From the NCBI RefSeq assembly GCF_024623785.1, contig NZ_JANKBZ010000009.1, positions 248,001 to 312,000 of the forward strand: a DNA stretch of 64,000 nt, in the 5' to 3' direction. Each line of letters begins with the position of its first letter. The stretch's first letter is position 1. The translations under genes and the position numbers were made by a program. Below the pieces are notes generated by a model that was not told the origin of the DNA, ran no database searches, and was given only the letters and a program-made list of their open reading frames with translations. The DNA is from Archangium lipolyticum (GTDB lineage Bacteria; Myxococcota; Myxococcia; Myxococcales; Myxococcaceae). This document shows, in pieces, positions 1 through 8,319 of this stretch.

Positions 1-2
1 AG

Positions 3-599
3 GGCCGCAAGCAGCTCGAGGAGGTGCGGTGGCTGGCCGGGCGGACCCAGGGACAGCTGGACGCCCTCTTCGAATACAGCCGGGTGGGGCGTGTGGAGCT
101 GGCCTGGGGCGAGGTGGACATGGGGGCGCTGGTGGACGAGGTGCTGCTCACCCTGTCCGCCCGCCTGCGGGAGAACCAGGTAGAGGTGCGGACTCCGCGT
201 CCATTGCCCCGGGTGGAATGCGACGGGGTGCGCATCCAGCAGGTCTGGGCCAACCTCCTCATCAACGCCACCAAGTACCACCAGCCCGGGAAGCCGCGCT
301 GGGTGGAGGTGGGCTTCGTCGCCCCGGGAGAGCCCCTGTCCGCACCGGCACGGCGGCGGCCAGATGAATACGTCTTCTTCGTGCGAGACAACGGCATCGG
401 CATCCCCGAGCGGTTTCACGAGGCCATCTTCGAAATGTTCCGCCGGTTGCACCCCGCCCATGCCTACGGTGGAGGGAGTGGGGCGGGGCTGGCCATCGCT
501 CGCCGGCTCGTTCGTTTGCATGGGGGCGAGATGTGGGTGGAATCCCTTCCCGACCAGGGCTCCACCTTCTTCTTCACCCTGGGAGAGAGGCCTCGGTAA
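3..599 (+). CDS. Sensor histidine kinase, C-terminal part (start outside the window)
   Basis: The reading frame is open to the left edge, so the N-terminus and the phospho-acceptor histidine lie outside the window. The visible 198 residues hold the end of the dimerisation helix (around QLDALFEYSRVGR) and a full HATPase_c domain: N box with LLINATKYHQ, G1 box DNGIGIP and G2 box GAGLAIARRLV. The N-box style (ATKYHQPG) is that of Cph1/phytochrome-like kinases, and the next gene is an Rcp1-type regulator, the known partner class of such kinases. The stop overlaps the next start (TAATG), so the two are translationally coupled. The input signal cannot be told. Confidence 0.9.
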   Translation, partial: GRKQLEEVRWLAGRTQGQLDALFEYSRVGRVELAWGEVDMGALVDEVLLTLSARLRENQVEVRTPRPLPRVECDGVRIQQVWANLLINATKYHQPGKPRWVEVGFVAPGEPLSAPARRRPDEYVFFVRDNGIGIPERFHEAIFEMFRRLHPAHAYGGGSGAGLAIARRLVRLHGGEMWVESLPDQGSTFFFTLGERPR

Positions 600-1045
600 T
601 GGAGAAGCAACGGCCCCTGCTGCTCGTGGAGGACAGTGATCCGGACGCCGAGGCGTTGCTTCGCGTGGCCCGCAGGATGCCGCTCTCCGCGCCCGTGGTG
701 CGGGTGCAGGATGGCGAGTCCGCGCTCGACTACCTCTACCAGCGGGGGGCGTACGCGGAGGCACCCCGGCCCGTGCTGGTGCTGCTGGACCTGAACCTTC
801 CCGGCATTGGCGGCAAGGAGGTGCTCTCCCAGCTCAAGGCCGACCCGGAGCTGCGCTCCCTGCCCGTCATCATCTTCTCCAATTCCAACCTCAAGCAGGA
901 CGTGGATGGAGCCTACGCCGGGGGAGCCAACAGCTACCTCTTCAAGCCCGATGGGAGCGAGGAGATGAAGGAGGCCGCGCGAGCCCTGGAGTGTTTCTGG
1001 TTCAGCGCCGCGTTGCTGCCTGGCGCGGGGGAACCCACGGAATGA
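599..1045 (+). CDS. Rcp1-like single-domain response regulator
   Basis: A 148-residue stand-alone receiver domain with no output domain. It shows the acidic pair VEDSD near the N-terminus, the phospho-acceptor Asp in LLDLNLPGIGG, the Ser/Thr position in IIFSNSN and the conserved Lys in YLFKPDG. The C-terminal stretch with ECFWF matches the extra helix of Rcp1-family regulators that receive phosphate from phytochrome-like kinases. I chose the ATG that overlaps the upstream kinase stop (TAATG); an earlier in-frame start would lie inside the kinase gene. The end overlaps the next gene by four bases (ATGA). It probably relays the signal of the upstream kinase by protein contact or phosphotransfer. 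Confidence 0.9.
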   Translation: MEKQRPLLLVEDSDPDAEALLRVARRMPLSAPVVRVQDGESALDYLYQRGAYAEAPRPVLVLLDLNLPGIGGKEVLSQLKADPELRSLPVIIFSNSNLKQDVDGAYAGGANSYLFKPDGSEEMKEAARALECFWFSAALLPGAGEPTE

Positions 1046-2217
1046 GCCTGCGAGTGCTCCTCGTCGATGACAGCCTGGCCGATCAGAGGCTGTTGCGGCG
1101 GGCACTCGAGAAGGACACCGAGGCCCGGTGGGAGGTGGAACTGGTCAGCTCCTCCGAGAGCGCGCTGGAGCGCCTGCGCCAATCTCCGCCGGTGGACGCT
1201 CTCGTGGTGGACTATCACCTGCCGGGCATGGACGGGCTGTCCCTGCTGCGCACGCTGCGCGAGGAATATGGCCAGCGGGCGCCAGCGGCGGTGTTCTTCA
1301 CCGGCAGCGGCAGCGAGCGCGTGGCGGTGGAGGCGATGAAGTCCGGCGCCCACGACTACATCCTCAAGGAGGGTTTCACCCCGGAGCGCCTGCGCCACAG
1401 CCTCCACAACGCCGTGGAGTCGGTGCGCATGGTGCGCGAGCTGGAGGAGCGCCGCCACCAGACGGAGCGCGCGGAGCGGGCGGCGCGCGAGGCCCTCGCG
1501 GTGCGCGACGAGTTCTTCGCCATCGCCACGCACGACCTCAAGGGGCCGTTGCAGAGCATCCTCCTGAGCACGCAGTTGCTGCGCCGCCAGCTGCCCGCGG
1601 AGGTGCGCAAGGGCGGGGTGGAGGCGCGCTTCGAGCAGATATTGCGCGGCACCCAGCGGATGGGAGAGCTCATCGACCACTTCCTGGAGGTGACGCGGGG
1701 CCAGGAGCGCCCCCTGCACAGGGTGCCGGTGGACCTGCTGGGGCTGGTGCGGACGAAGATGCAGGAGCTGGGGCCGCTGGCCTCGACACATCCGGTGCAC
1801 CTGCACGTGGAGGGCACGGACTTCCTGGGCCAGTGGGACGCGGCGAGCCTGGAGCGGGTGTTGGACAACCTGCTGAGCAACGCCGTGAAGTACAGCCCGC
1901 GGGGAGGCCCCATCGACGTGGAGCTGAGCGAGGAGTCTCCGGGGCCCGACGGGTGGGTGCGGCTGCGCGTGAGGGACCGGGGGATGGGGATACCGGCGGC
2001 GGACCTGCCGCACATCTTCGAGCGCTTCCGCCGCGGGAGGAACGTGGCCCCGGCCATCTCCGGCAGCGGCGTGGGGCTGGCCAGTGCGCACCGCTTGGTG
2101 GCCCTGCACGGCGGAACCCTCTCCGTGGAGAGCCAGGAAGGCCAGGGCTCCGTCTTCATCATGCGCCTGCCACGCGGGGTGGGCGTGGAAGAGGCGCGGC
2201 CGGAACAGCCGGCCTGA
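1042..2217 (+). CDS. Hybrid response regulator-histidine kinase
   Basis: A 391-residue protein with a receiver domain first (about residues 3-120, phospho-acceptor in VVDYHLPGMDG, Lys in YILKEGF), a coiled linker rich in Glu and Arg (about 130-165), a HisKA domain (phospho-acceptor His in ATHDLKGPLQS, about residue 180) and a HATPase_c domain (N box LLSNAVKYSPRGG, G1 RDRGMGIP, G2 GSGVGLASAHRLV). It has no membrane segment, so it is cytoplasmic and its kinase is probably controlled by phosphorylation of its own receiver. The ATGA overlap with the previous gene puts all three signalling genes in one operon, perhaps a phosphorelay. Confidence 0.92.
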   Translation: MSLRVLLVDDSLADQRLLRRALEKDTEARWEVELVSSSESALERLRQSPPVDALVVDYHLPGMDGLSLLRTLREEYGQRAPAAVFFTGSGSERVAVEAMKSGAHDYILKEGFTPERLRHSLHNAVESVRMVRELEERRHQTERAERAAREALAVRDEFFAIATHDLKGPLQSILLSTQLLRRQLPAEVRKGGVEARFEQILRGTQRMGELIDHFLEVTRGQERPLHRVPVDLLGLVRTKMQELGPLASTHPVHLHVEGTDFLGQWDAASLERVLDNLLSNAVKYSPRGGPIDVELSEESPGPDGWVRLRVRDRGMGIPAADLPHIFERFRRGRNVAPAISGSGVGLASAHRLVALHGGTLSVESQEGQGSVFIMRLPRGVGVEEARPEQPA

Positions 2218-2234
2218 GACGTCCGTCCGGTGGC

Positions 2235-2263
2235 TTGACGGCTCCAGCGGCGCCCCCTTTGAT
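2235..2263 (+). promoter_or_regulatory. Candidate sigma70-type promoter before the lipoprotein toxin gene
   Basis: TTGACG (2235-2240), a 17-base spacer, then TTTGAT (2258-2263) lie in the 91-base gap between the signalling operon and the lipoprotein gene. The -35 box is a 5/6 match; the -10 box is weaker. Seen in sequence only. Confidence 0.35.
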
Positions 2264-2308
2264 GCCGGGCCTTCGCGTTCCATCCCACGCTTGCTGGGGA
2301 GATGAGGC

Positions 2309-4144
2309 ATGTCCACCCGTCGTGTTCGTCCGTGCCCGGCGGGAGCGCGGCGGCGCCACGGGTGGGACGTGCTGGCCCTGGCCGTGCTCGTGCTCCAGGT
2401 CGCGTGCGCCATGGGCGTACCTCGGGGTGCTCGGCGATGGGGTTACTCCTCCCAGCCGTTGACACCTCATGGCGTGGCGCAAGCAGTGACGTCGTGGGGG
2501 GCGCCTCCCGATTCCCGCGGTGTGGGCGGTGTGGATGGGGGCTCCAGCCGGGAGTCGCTGCGGCAGCGGGCGCGACAACGGGAGGAGGCGAGGGTGGGCG
2601 TGCTGGTGCTGGCGGCACGGCGCGAGGGCCGCGAGCCAGAAGCCGCGCGGGAGGCCGAGGTGGCCAGGATGGTGGCGCGGGTGGTGGACCTGGCCAGCGG
2701 TGTGGAGGAGGTGGGGACGGTGCTGGCCTTCACCTTCTGGGCGGAACAGGGCGCGCTGACGCTGGTGGATTACCGGGAGGATGGGGGCGGCGGGAGCGCG
2801 GCGCGGACAGGGGATGCGGCGGTGTTGGAGCGAGCGCTGCGCCACGTCTTCACCGGGTACGTGGGCCAGCGTACGGGGTTGGGGGTGCTGAGGCTGCGGC
2901 GCGAGGAGTCGCGCTGGGCGGTGGAGTACGACGCCACCCGGCAGTCGGCCCGCCCCGCCGAGGCGAAGACGCTTCCGGTTCGCACGCAAGGCACCCCGGC
3001 CCACACCTTCCTTGCCTTCCACGACCTGGCCAGGGAGCGGCTACGGGCCGTGCGGGTGCCGGCCGGGGGCACGACGCGAGTGGCGCTCGAAGTCCGGCTC
3101 GAGGACGGCCGGCTCGTCGACTGGCAACTGCGCGAGGAGGTGCGGCACTCGCGTGAGGGGATAGGAGGTAACACACGGCCGTTCTCGCCCCAGGGGACGG
3201 GGCAGCTCGTCCAGGTGCTGCTGCCTTTCACCGAGGGACTGGGCCCGCGCACGGTGCACGTGGTGCTGCGCGCCGAGTACCGGCTGGGGGAATCAGAGGC
3301 CCGGTGCCGGGTGGAGTCGGCCCGGGTGGAGCGACCCCCGGCCGTGCCGGAGCTGAGCTGGTACCGCTCCATGCACGAGGCCCTGCTGCTGCGCTGGCGC
3401 GAGGACGTGCGTGAGGGCTCGGCCTGGTTGGCGCAGAAGGGAGTGGAGGAGGCGGCCCTGTGGTTCGCGGCGGGCATTGCCGCGAAGGGCGCGGGCTTCT
3501 TCGCGACGAAGGGGCTGGAGTGGGTGCCGAGGGCACTGGGGCGCGAGCCCGAGGTTGCGGCCGGGTGGTTGCGTACGGCGCTCAAACGGCTGTCCGGGGA
3601 GGAGAAGAAAGCTCTCGAGCAGCTCTGGCGCAAGGTGGCGTTGGATGGAGAGCAGGCCCTGACACACAGCGAGCGCGAGGCGCTGCGACGCCTCTTCGTT
3701 CGACTGGAGCAGGTCATTCAGCAACCGTTGGATGACACCCTGAAAAGGGACCTGCGAAACGCAGCTCGTGACTATTACATGGAGCTGTACCCGCAGTTCG
3801 CGGATGCCCTGAGACAGCTACGAGGAAAGCTTCAAATCCATCATCGGCGTCCCATGCAGTATGCCCATCTCTTTCCCGCTGAAGACATCAATGCCGGGGA
3901 GAACCTGGCAATGGTGCGAGAGCATGTGCACAAGGAAGTCAACCTCCTGTGGGGGAGGTTTCGACAGGCCCGCCCCAGCCCTACGGCCGATGAAGTGAGG
4001 CGAGCCGCGGAGATCATCGATGGGCATTTCGAGTCCTGGTATCACCGGCCGTCGGACCCTCCAGGACTGGTGAAGACCACGGCAGATGCCAGGGACGCCG
4101 CACTGCGCGAGTTGCGGAGTCAGTTCCCTGGCTTCGACTGGTAA
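2309..4144 (+). CDS. Probable lipoprotein toxin with HNH-like C-terminal domain (SitA-like architecture)
   Basis: A 611-residue protein. The N-terminus has basic residues, a hydrophobic run (VLALAVLVLQVAC) and a Cys that fits a lipoprotein signal, although Gln at -3 is atypical. The middle region is not recognisable to me; around residues 385-405 there is a hydrophobic, Ala/Gly-rich helix. The C-terminal region carries an HNH-type pattern: I510-H511-H512, N532 and H541, in the layout of polymorphic-toxin nucleases of the xHH group. The small gene 6 bases downstream looks like a SUKH immunity protein, which supports a toxin role. Myxobacterial SitA toxins (lipoproteins delivered by outer-membrane exchange, with an immunity gene directly downstream) share this layout; that link is inference. 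Start: ATG with gagg just upstream. Confidence 0.7.
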   Translation: MSTRRVRPCPAGARRRHGWDVLALAVLVLQVACAMGVPRGARRWGYSSQPLTPHGVAQAVTSWGAPPDSRGVGGVDGGSSRESLRQRARQREEARVGVLVLAARREGREPEAAREAEVARMVARVVDLASGVEEVGTVLAFTFWAEQGALTLVDYREDGGGGSAARTGDAAVLERALRHVFTGYVGQRTGLGVLRLRREESRWAVEYDATRQSARPAEAKTLPVRTQGTPAHTFLAFHDLARERLRAVRVPAGGTTRVALEVRLEDGRLVDWQLREEVRHSREGIGGNTRPFSPQGTGQLVQVLLPFTEGLGPRTVHVVLRAEYRLGESEARCRVESARVERPPAVPELSWYRSMHEALLLRWREDVREGSAWLAQKGVEEAALWFAAGIAAKGAGFFATKGLEWVPRALGREPEVAAGWLRTALKRLSGEEKKALEQLWRKVALDGEQALTHSEREALRRLFVRLEQVIQQPLDDTLKRDLRNAARDYYMELYPQFADALRQLRGKLQIHHRRPMQYAHLFPAEDINAGENLAMVREHVHKEVNLLWGRFRQARPSPTADEVRRAAEIIDGHFESWYHRPSDPPGLVKTTADARDAALRELRSQFPGFDW

Positions 4145-4150
4145 GGAACG

Positions 4151-4816
4151 ATGGACCCCATGGACCTACCCGGGTTGGAACGGCTGTTGGACGTGTGCCA
4201 GCGGTTGAATCTGGGACTGAGGACCGGGCCGCCGGCCCGTGAGCCGTTGAAGGCTGGGAGCTTGGTGGAGGGCGTTGACTTCGATCCGGTCCTGGCGAGC
4301 GTCTATTCGCGCCTGGGACACGCGGCGTTCGCAACGGAGGTGATGTGCTGGGTGCTCACCCGCTCCGACGAGCAGGTGCATGAGCTGGCGGAGGAGAACA
4401 AGTGGTGGCGGGAAAACTGGTGGGAAGAGCTGGGTGCGCCCGTGCTGGTGTTCGGGAGTGAGATGGGACTGGCCTACACCTATGCCACCGTGCCTGGCCT
4501 CGCGGATGCGTGGGGAAGGCAGCCCGTGGTGATGGTGGATACCCACGAGCCCGAGCCCAAGGTCATTCCCGTCGCCTCGAACGTGGACCGGTTCTTCGAT
4601 AGCTACTCGCGCTATCTGGAGGCACTGGTCTCACACCCGGCTTATCGGGAGTCGGGAGAAAAGGAGCTGACCTTTCCCTGGGACGCGACCGGGATTCTCT
4701 CGCGGGATGAGCGGCTGGTGGAACTGCTACGCGCGGGGCGCTTCGACCTGTTGATGACGCATGTGGACGATTCGACACGCCGCTGGGCCGCGAAGGTGAT
4801 GGGCTCGGGGGCGTGA
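4151..4816 (+). CDS. SUKH/SMI1-KNR4-like probable immunity protein
   Basis: A 221-residue acidic cytosolic protein without signal or membrane segment. The region ELGAPVLVFGSEMGLAYTY, the following VVMVDTHEPEPK and then NVDRFFDSYSRYLEALV follow the usual order of the SMI1/KNR4 (SUKH) fold: a glycine-containing strand, a second strand with acidic residues and a closing helix that begins with an aromatic pair. SUKH proteins are widespread immunity proteins against nuclease toxins. It starts six bases after the lipoprotein gene, with aagga as ribosome site, so the two are co-transcribed. Together they form a likely toxin-immunity pair. The family call rests on motif order only. Confidence 0.65.
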   Translation: MDPMDLPGLERLLDVCQRLNLGLRTGPPAREPLKAGSLVEGVDFDPVLASVYSRLGHAAFATEVMCWVLTRSDEQVHELAEENKWWRENWWEELGAPVLVFGSEMGLAYTYATVPGLADAWGRQPVVMVDTHEPEPKVIPVASNVDRFFDSYSRYLEALVSHPAYRESGEKELTFPWDATGILSRDERLVELLRAGRFDLLMTHVDDSTRRWAAKVMGSGA

Positions 4817-4844
4817 CCGGGATGGGGCCGTCATGACCCGGTCG

Positions 4845-4866
4845 GCGGGAGCACCGAGGCTCCCGC
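4845..4866. terminator. Intergenic hairpin between convergent genes
   Basis: gcgggagc (4845-4852) pairs with gctcccgc (4859-4866) around a six-base loop, in the short gap between the convergent immunity and DUF420 genes. There is no long T-run, so termination is inferred from position and stem strength. Confidence 0.4.
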
Positions 4867-4878
4867 TTCGTCCGCCGT

Positions 4879-5445
4879 TCAGGGCACCGCGGGCAGGCTG
4901 CCGCGCAGCATGAAGAAGATGACCACGCCCGTCACGGACACGTAGAGCCAGATGGGCGCCAGCCACCGCGTCACCTTCCGGTGCTTCGCGAAGGCGTTGC
5001 GCCAGGCGAAGTAGAAGGCCAGCAGCGCGCCCGGCACCACGAACAGCGACAGCAGCACGTGGCTGGCCAGGATGAGCAGGTACACCGTCCTCATCATCCC
5101 GGTCCCAGCGTAGCGCGTGTCTCCGTGCACGAAGTGGTACGCCAGGTAGCACACCAGGAAGAGCGCCGAGGACGCGAACGCGGACACCATGAGGTACTGG
5201 TGCACCCGCCGTGCTCCCCGGCGGATGGCCACCCAGCCCGCGGCCAGGAATGTCGCCGCCAGCGCGTTGAAGCTCGCGTTCACCGCCGGCAGGAAGCGCA
5301 GATCCACCCCCTCCACCGGTCCTCCCCGGCGGATGAGGAGGATGTACGCGAGGAAGGCCAGCGCCGCGGCGGACACCACCGCGGTGAAGATGAAGAAGTT
5401 GCGATCGCTCACCCGGGTGAGCGGAGCGTGGGCGGCATCAGACAT
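4879..5445 (-). CDS. DUF420 membrane protein (CtaM/YozB-like)
   Basis: A 188-residue protein with five hydrophobic segments, at about residues 17-38, 57-77, 85-108, 122-148 and 158-180. The conserved polar residues fit DUF420: an Asn-containing second segment (PAVNASFNALAA), HQYLM before helix three, AYHF and SHVLL. In Bacillus and Staphylococcus the DUF420 protein CtaM is needed for active heme A-type oxidase, so a role in cytochrome oxidase maturation is possible here, but no oxidase genes are adjacent. I chose the second ATG because it follows an AAAGGTG site at good spacing; the earlier in-frame ATG has none. It is transcribed away from the five-gene exported-protein operon. Confidence 0.8.
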   Translation of the reverse strand: MSDAAHAPLTRVSDRNFFIFTAVVSAAALAFLAYILLIRRGGPVEGVDLRFLPAVNASFNALAATFLAAGWVAIRRGARRVHQYLMVSAFASSALFLVCYLAYHFVHGDTRYAGTGMMRTVYLLILASHVLLSLFVVPGALLAFYFAWRNAFAKHRKVTRWLAPIWLYVSVTGVVIFFMLRGSLPAVP

Positions 5446-5513
5446 GGCACACCTTTCTGTCCTGCTTGTGCCTTGCATGCAACCGGCGCCTCACCCAGGA
5501 CGTTTTTCTCATT

Positions 5514-5543
5514 TTGTTTCACTCTGAGTAGTGTGGGCATATA
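5514..5543 (+). promoter_or_regulatory. Candidate promoter of the exported-protein operon
   Basis: In a 167-base divergent gap that is clearly AT-richer than its surroundings, TTGTTT (5514-5519), an 18-base spacer and CATATA (5538-5543) could serve as -35 and -10 boxes. A 10-base palindrome, ttgcatgcaa (5473-5482), lies upstream and could be an operator for either gene. Confidence 0.35.
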
Positions 5544-5612
5544 GCAATTAAGTTGAATTCCTGGCATAAGTGGCGCCGTCGTTTCCCCCCGCTGCGCCCC
5601 CCGGAGGTTCCC

Positions 5613-7640
5613 GTGCGATTCGCACGCTGCTTCCTCGCTCCCCTGGTAACCACCGCCCTGATGGGCGCCACCGCCGCCCTGGCGGATGGTCCGGTGTGTG
5701 CCCCGGTGTCGAAGGTTCCCCTCGAGCGCCACCTGCGCCAACTCTCCCTGGATCTGCTCGGCCGTCCACCCACCTATGAGGAGTACAAGGCCGCCCAGGC
5801 CAAGGGTGAGGTGACGGTCGAGGATGTCCGTGCCCTCATGCAGAAGGAGGAGTTCTACTCCCGCATCCGCGCCTACCACCGCGCGCTGCTGTGGAGCAAC
5901 GTGAGCTCCAGCGTCAACAACAACGGCAACTCGCGCCTGTCCGGCGCGGGCTCCGCCACGGACGCGTACTCCCTGCGCGGCAACAGCAGCCGCCAGTTGC
6001 GCGGCGCCAACGGCCAGGGCTGTGACAGCTTCATCCCCCAGGACTCGTGCAACAGCCCGCGGCAGGATCCGCATGCCGAGCCCACCGCCGCCAAGACGTG
6101 CTACGACACGCGCGGCGTCCCGCTGCCGGTGAGCTGGGACTACGACACCACCTACTACCGCTGCGACCGGTTGGATCAGAACCCCACCGACGCCACCATC
6201 ACCTCGTGTGAGCTGGCGGTGTCCAAGGGGCGCATCCCCGCCAAGTACCTCTACTTCTGCGACATGCGGCGCCAGTCCAACGGCACGCTGCTGCCGCACC
6301 TGTGCCTGCCGGATCCGACGAAGACCAACGCGGCCGCGCTCTCGGAAGAGGTGCTGGCCACGGACGGCTCGGGCCGGGTGGTCGGCTTCAAGCACCCCAA
6401 TCCCACGTCCTCCACGCCGCTGACGCGGCTCGACCGGTGCTCGCTGGAGCTCGGCGAGAGGAAGGACAACCGGGGCTTCCCCATCAACGGTGCCTACCAG
6501 CCGCAGAATGGCTGCATCCAGCGCGAGGGCTACGTGACCCGGCCCGCGCCCTTCTGGAGCACCACGGGGGCCGAGGTGCGGGTGTGCGCCATCGAGGCGC
6601 AGACGCGTGTGTCCAACCCGTGGACGATGGAGTCCTGCACCACCACGCGCTTCAACAACGATCGCAGCTGCGGCTGTGGTGATCGAATGGAGCGCTGCGA
6701 GGTGGCCGACAACACCGTCAACGTCCACAGGCTGCGCGTGGATGCCATCAACGCCGAGCCCGAGCTCATCGCCGACTCGGTGGTGCGCCGCGACGAGCCC
6801 TACTTCAACATCCTCACCACGCCGCGCTCGTTCCTCAACGGCCCGCTCTCCGAGCTCTACCGCAGCCCGCAGCAGGGCCTGGGCGTGTTGAGCATCAGCC
6901 CGCCGGCGGACGCCACGGCGCTGCCCGTGGTGCCCTTCGCGGAGACGGCCACCTGGAAGGAGTACGTGCGCGAGTCCGAGCACTCGGGAGTGCTCACCAC
7001 GCCTTCCTTCCTCTACCGCTTCCCCACCCAGCGCGCCCGCGTCAACCAGTTCTACGCGGCCTTCCTGTGCAAGTCGTTCGCCCCGCCGGACAACGCGCGC
7101 CAGCCGGCCGCCGAGGACGCGTGCAACCGGGAGAACAACCTGGCCAAGCGCTGCGGCTGCAACTACTGCCACGCCACCATCGAGCCCACCGGCGCCCACT
7201 GGGGCCGCTACGCCGAGCGCGGCGCCCTCTTCCTGGATCCCTCCCACTTCCCCCGGTTCGATCCCAAGTGCCGCGACTGCGCGCTCTCGGGCAACACCAC
7301 CTGCAACAACGAGTGCGGCCAGTACGTGATGCAGGCCTACGACGGCGACGGCGCCAGCTCGCTGGGCATGCTCAAGACGTACCTCTACCGCACCGCGGAC
7401 GAGGAGCAGAACATCGAAGGCGGCCCGCAGCTGCTGGTGCAGCGCATGATGCAGACGGGCGAGCTGGAGCGCTGCACGGTGCGGCGCGTCTGGCAGGAGT
7501 TCCTCGGCCGGCCCATGTCCGCCGAGGAGAAGCGCCTCTACCTGGAGCCGCTCGCCGAGGATTTCGCGCGAGACGGCCACCGCTTCAAGGCGCTCATCGA
7601 GCGTCTGGTGATGACCGACGCCTACCGGAGGATCGACTGA
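5613..7640 (+). CDS. Secreted Cys-rich DUF1549-like protein with a c-type heme motif
   Basis: A 675-residue exported protein. I chose the GTG at 5613 because ccggagg stands five bases before it and the product then begins with a clean signal peptide ending ALA-DG. Residues about 40-80 (LRQLSLDLLGRPPTYEEYK and the following helix) resemble DUF1549 of Planctomycete-type cytochromes. A single CxxCH heme motif (CNYCH) sits in the C-terminal third, followed by PTGAHWG, as in DUF1588-like heme modules. The protein is unusually rich in cysteine for this genome (well over 25, many in pairs), which suggests many disulfides outside the cytoplasm. First gene of a five-gene operon; its stop overlaps the next start (TGATG). 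Substrate unknown. Confidence 0.7.
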   Translation: MRFARCFLAPLVTTALMGATAALADGPVCAPVSKVPLERHLRQLSLDLLGRPPTYEEYKAAQAKGEVTVEDVRALMQKEEFYSRIRAYHRALLWSNVSSSVNNNGNSRLSGAGSATDAYSLRGNSSRQLRGANGQGCDSFIPQDSCNSPRQDPHAEPTAAKTCYDTRGVPLPVSWDYDTTYYRCDRLDQNPTDATITSCELAVSKGRIPAKYLYFCDMRRQSNGTLLPHLCLPDPTKTNAAALSEEVLATDGSGRVVGFKHPNPTSSTPLTRLDRCSLELGERKDNRGFPINGAYQPQNGCIQREGYVTRPAPFWSTTGAEVRVCAIEAQTRVSNPWTMESCTTTRFNNDRSCGCGDRMERCEVADNTVNVHRLRVDAINAEPELIADSVVRRDEPYFNILTTPRSFLNGPLSELYRSPQQGLGVLSISPPADATALPVVPFAETATWKEYVRESEHSGVLTTPSFLYRFPTQRARVNQFYAAFLCKSFAPPDNARQPAAEDACNRENNLAKRCGCNYCHATIEPTGAHWGRYAERGALFLDPSHFPRFDPKCRDCALSGNTTCNNECGQYVMQAYDGDGASSLGMLKTYLYRTADEEQNIEGGPQLLVQRMMQTGELERCTVRRVWQEFLGRPMSAEEKRLYLEPLAEDFARDGHRFKALIERLVMTDAYRRID

Positions 7641-8299
7641 TGCGCCGCCTGCTCATGCTCGCGCTCGTCGCGCTCGGCGCCGCCGCGTGCGAGAAGACCC
7701 CGTCCACTCCTCCCCCGGAGGAGGGACAGATGCAGCCCGTCATCAACCCGCACGCGTCGTCGGTGACGCCGCTGCCGGACCCGGAGCTGCAGGACGGCCG
7801 GGTGGGGCGCTCGCCGCGCCGCATCACCGTCAACCAGCTCGCCCGCTCCATCGAGGTGGCCGTGGGCCGGCCGTGGACCGGGCTCGAGGGCGTGGCCACC
7901 TCGCTGGGACGGCCGGACTACGCGCTCATCAACCAGGAGAGCACCGAGCCCAACCTCGTCTTCGCCAAGTTCCTCGAGGACGGGGCCCGCGAGGTGTGTC
8001 TGGCCCAGGCGGCGGCCGAGGTGAAGCTGACCGACCCGGCGCAGCGCGTGCTCAGCCGCACCCTGCCCACGGGGGCGGTGAGCGACCTGCGCAAGCTGTC
8101 GGACACCCAGGTGCGTGACATGCTCGGCTACCTGTCCACCCGCTTCTGGGGTGCGCCGCTGCAGGGCGAGGAGCTGACGCGCTGGGCGGGTTTCTTCACC
8201 CAGGCGGCCACGCGCGCCGAGACCATCCAGAAGCGAGACCAGGCGCTGGCGGCGGTGTGCATCGCGCTGATGACGGACTCGCGCTTCCTCACCTACTGA
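7640..8299 (+). CDS. Lipoprotein of the DUF1549/DUF1501-type operon
   Basis: A 219-residue lipoprotein: MRRLLMLALVALGAAAC is a classical signal with lipobox GAAAC, followed by a Pro-rich linker to about residue 40. The mature part contains RRITVNQLARSIEVAVGRPW, similar in style to the start of DUF1592-type domains (RRLT-x-x-E/Q-hydrophobic), and ends with IALMTDSRFLTY, a closing seen in the same group of proteins. No heme motif is present. Its ATG overlaps the stop of the Cys-rich gene and the DUF1501 gene follows after 20 bases, so it is co-expressed with both. A scaffold or partner role at the membrane is inferred; no reaction can be named. Confidence 0.65.
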   Translation: MRRLLMLALVALGAAACEKTPSTPPPEEGQMQPVINPHASSVTPLPDPELQDGRVGRSPRRITVNQLARSIEVAVGRPWTGLEGVATSLGRPDYALINQESTEPNLVFAKFLEDGAREVCLAQAAAEVKLTDPAQRVLSRTLPTGAVSDLRKLSDTQVRDMLGYLSTRFWGAPLQGEELTRWAGFFTQAATRAETIQKRDQALAAVCIALMTDSRFLTY

Positions 8300-8319
8300 C
8301 GGCACGGGGAGATGCATCC

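Noticed and set aside
934-2412. A 492-residue minus-strand frame over the receiver-kinase gene
   Set aside because: Shadow of a clear two-component gene; no domain can be found in it.
5409-7580. A 723-residue minus-strand frame over the Cys-rich gene
   Set aside because: Antisense shadow that would also run through the divergent promoter region.
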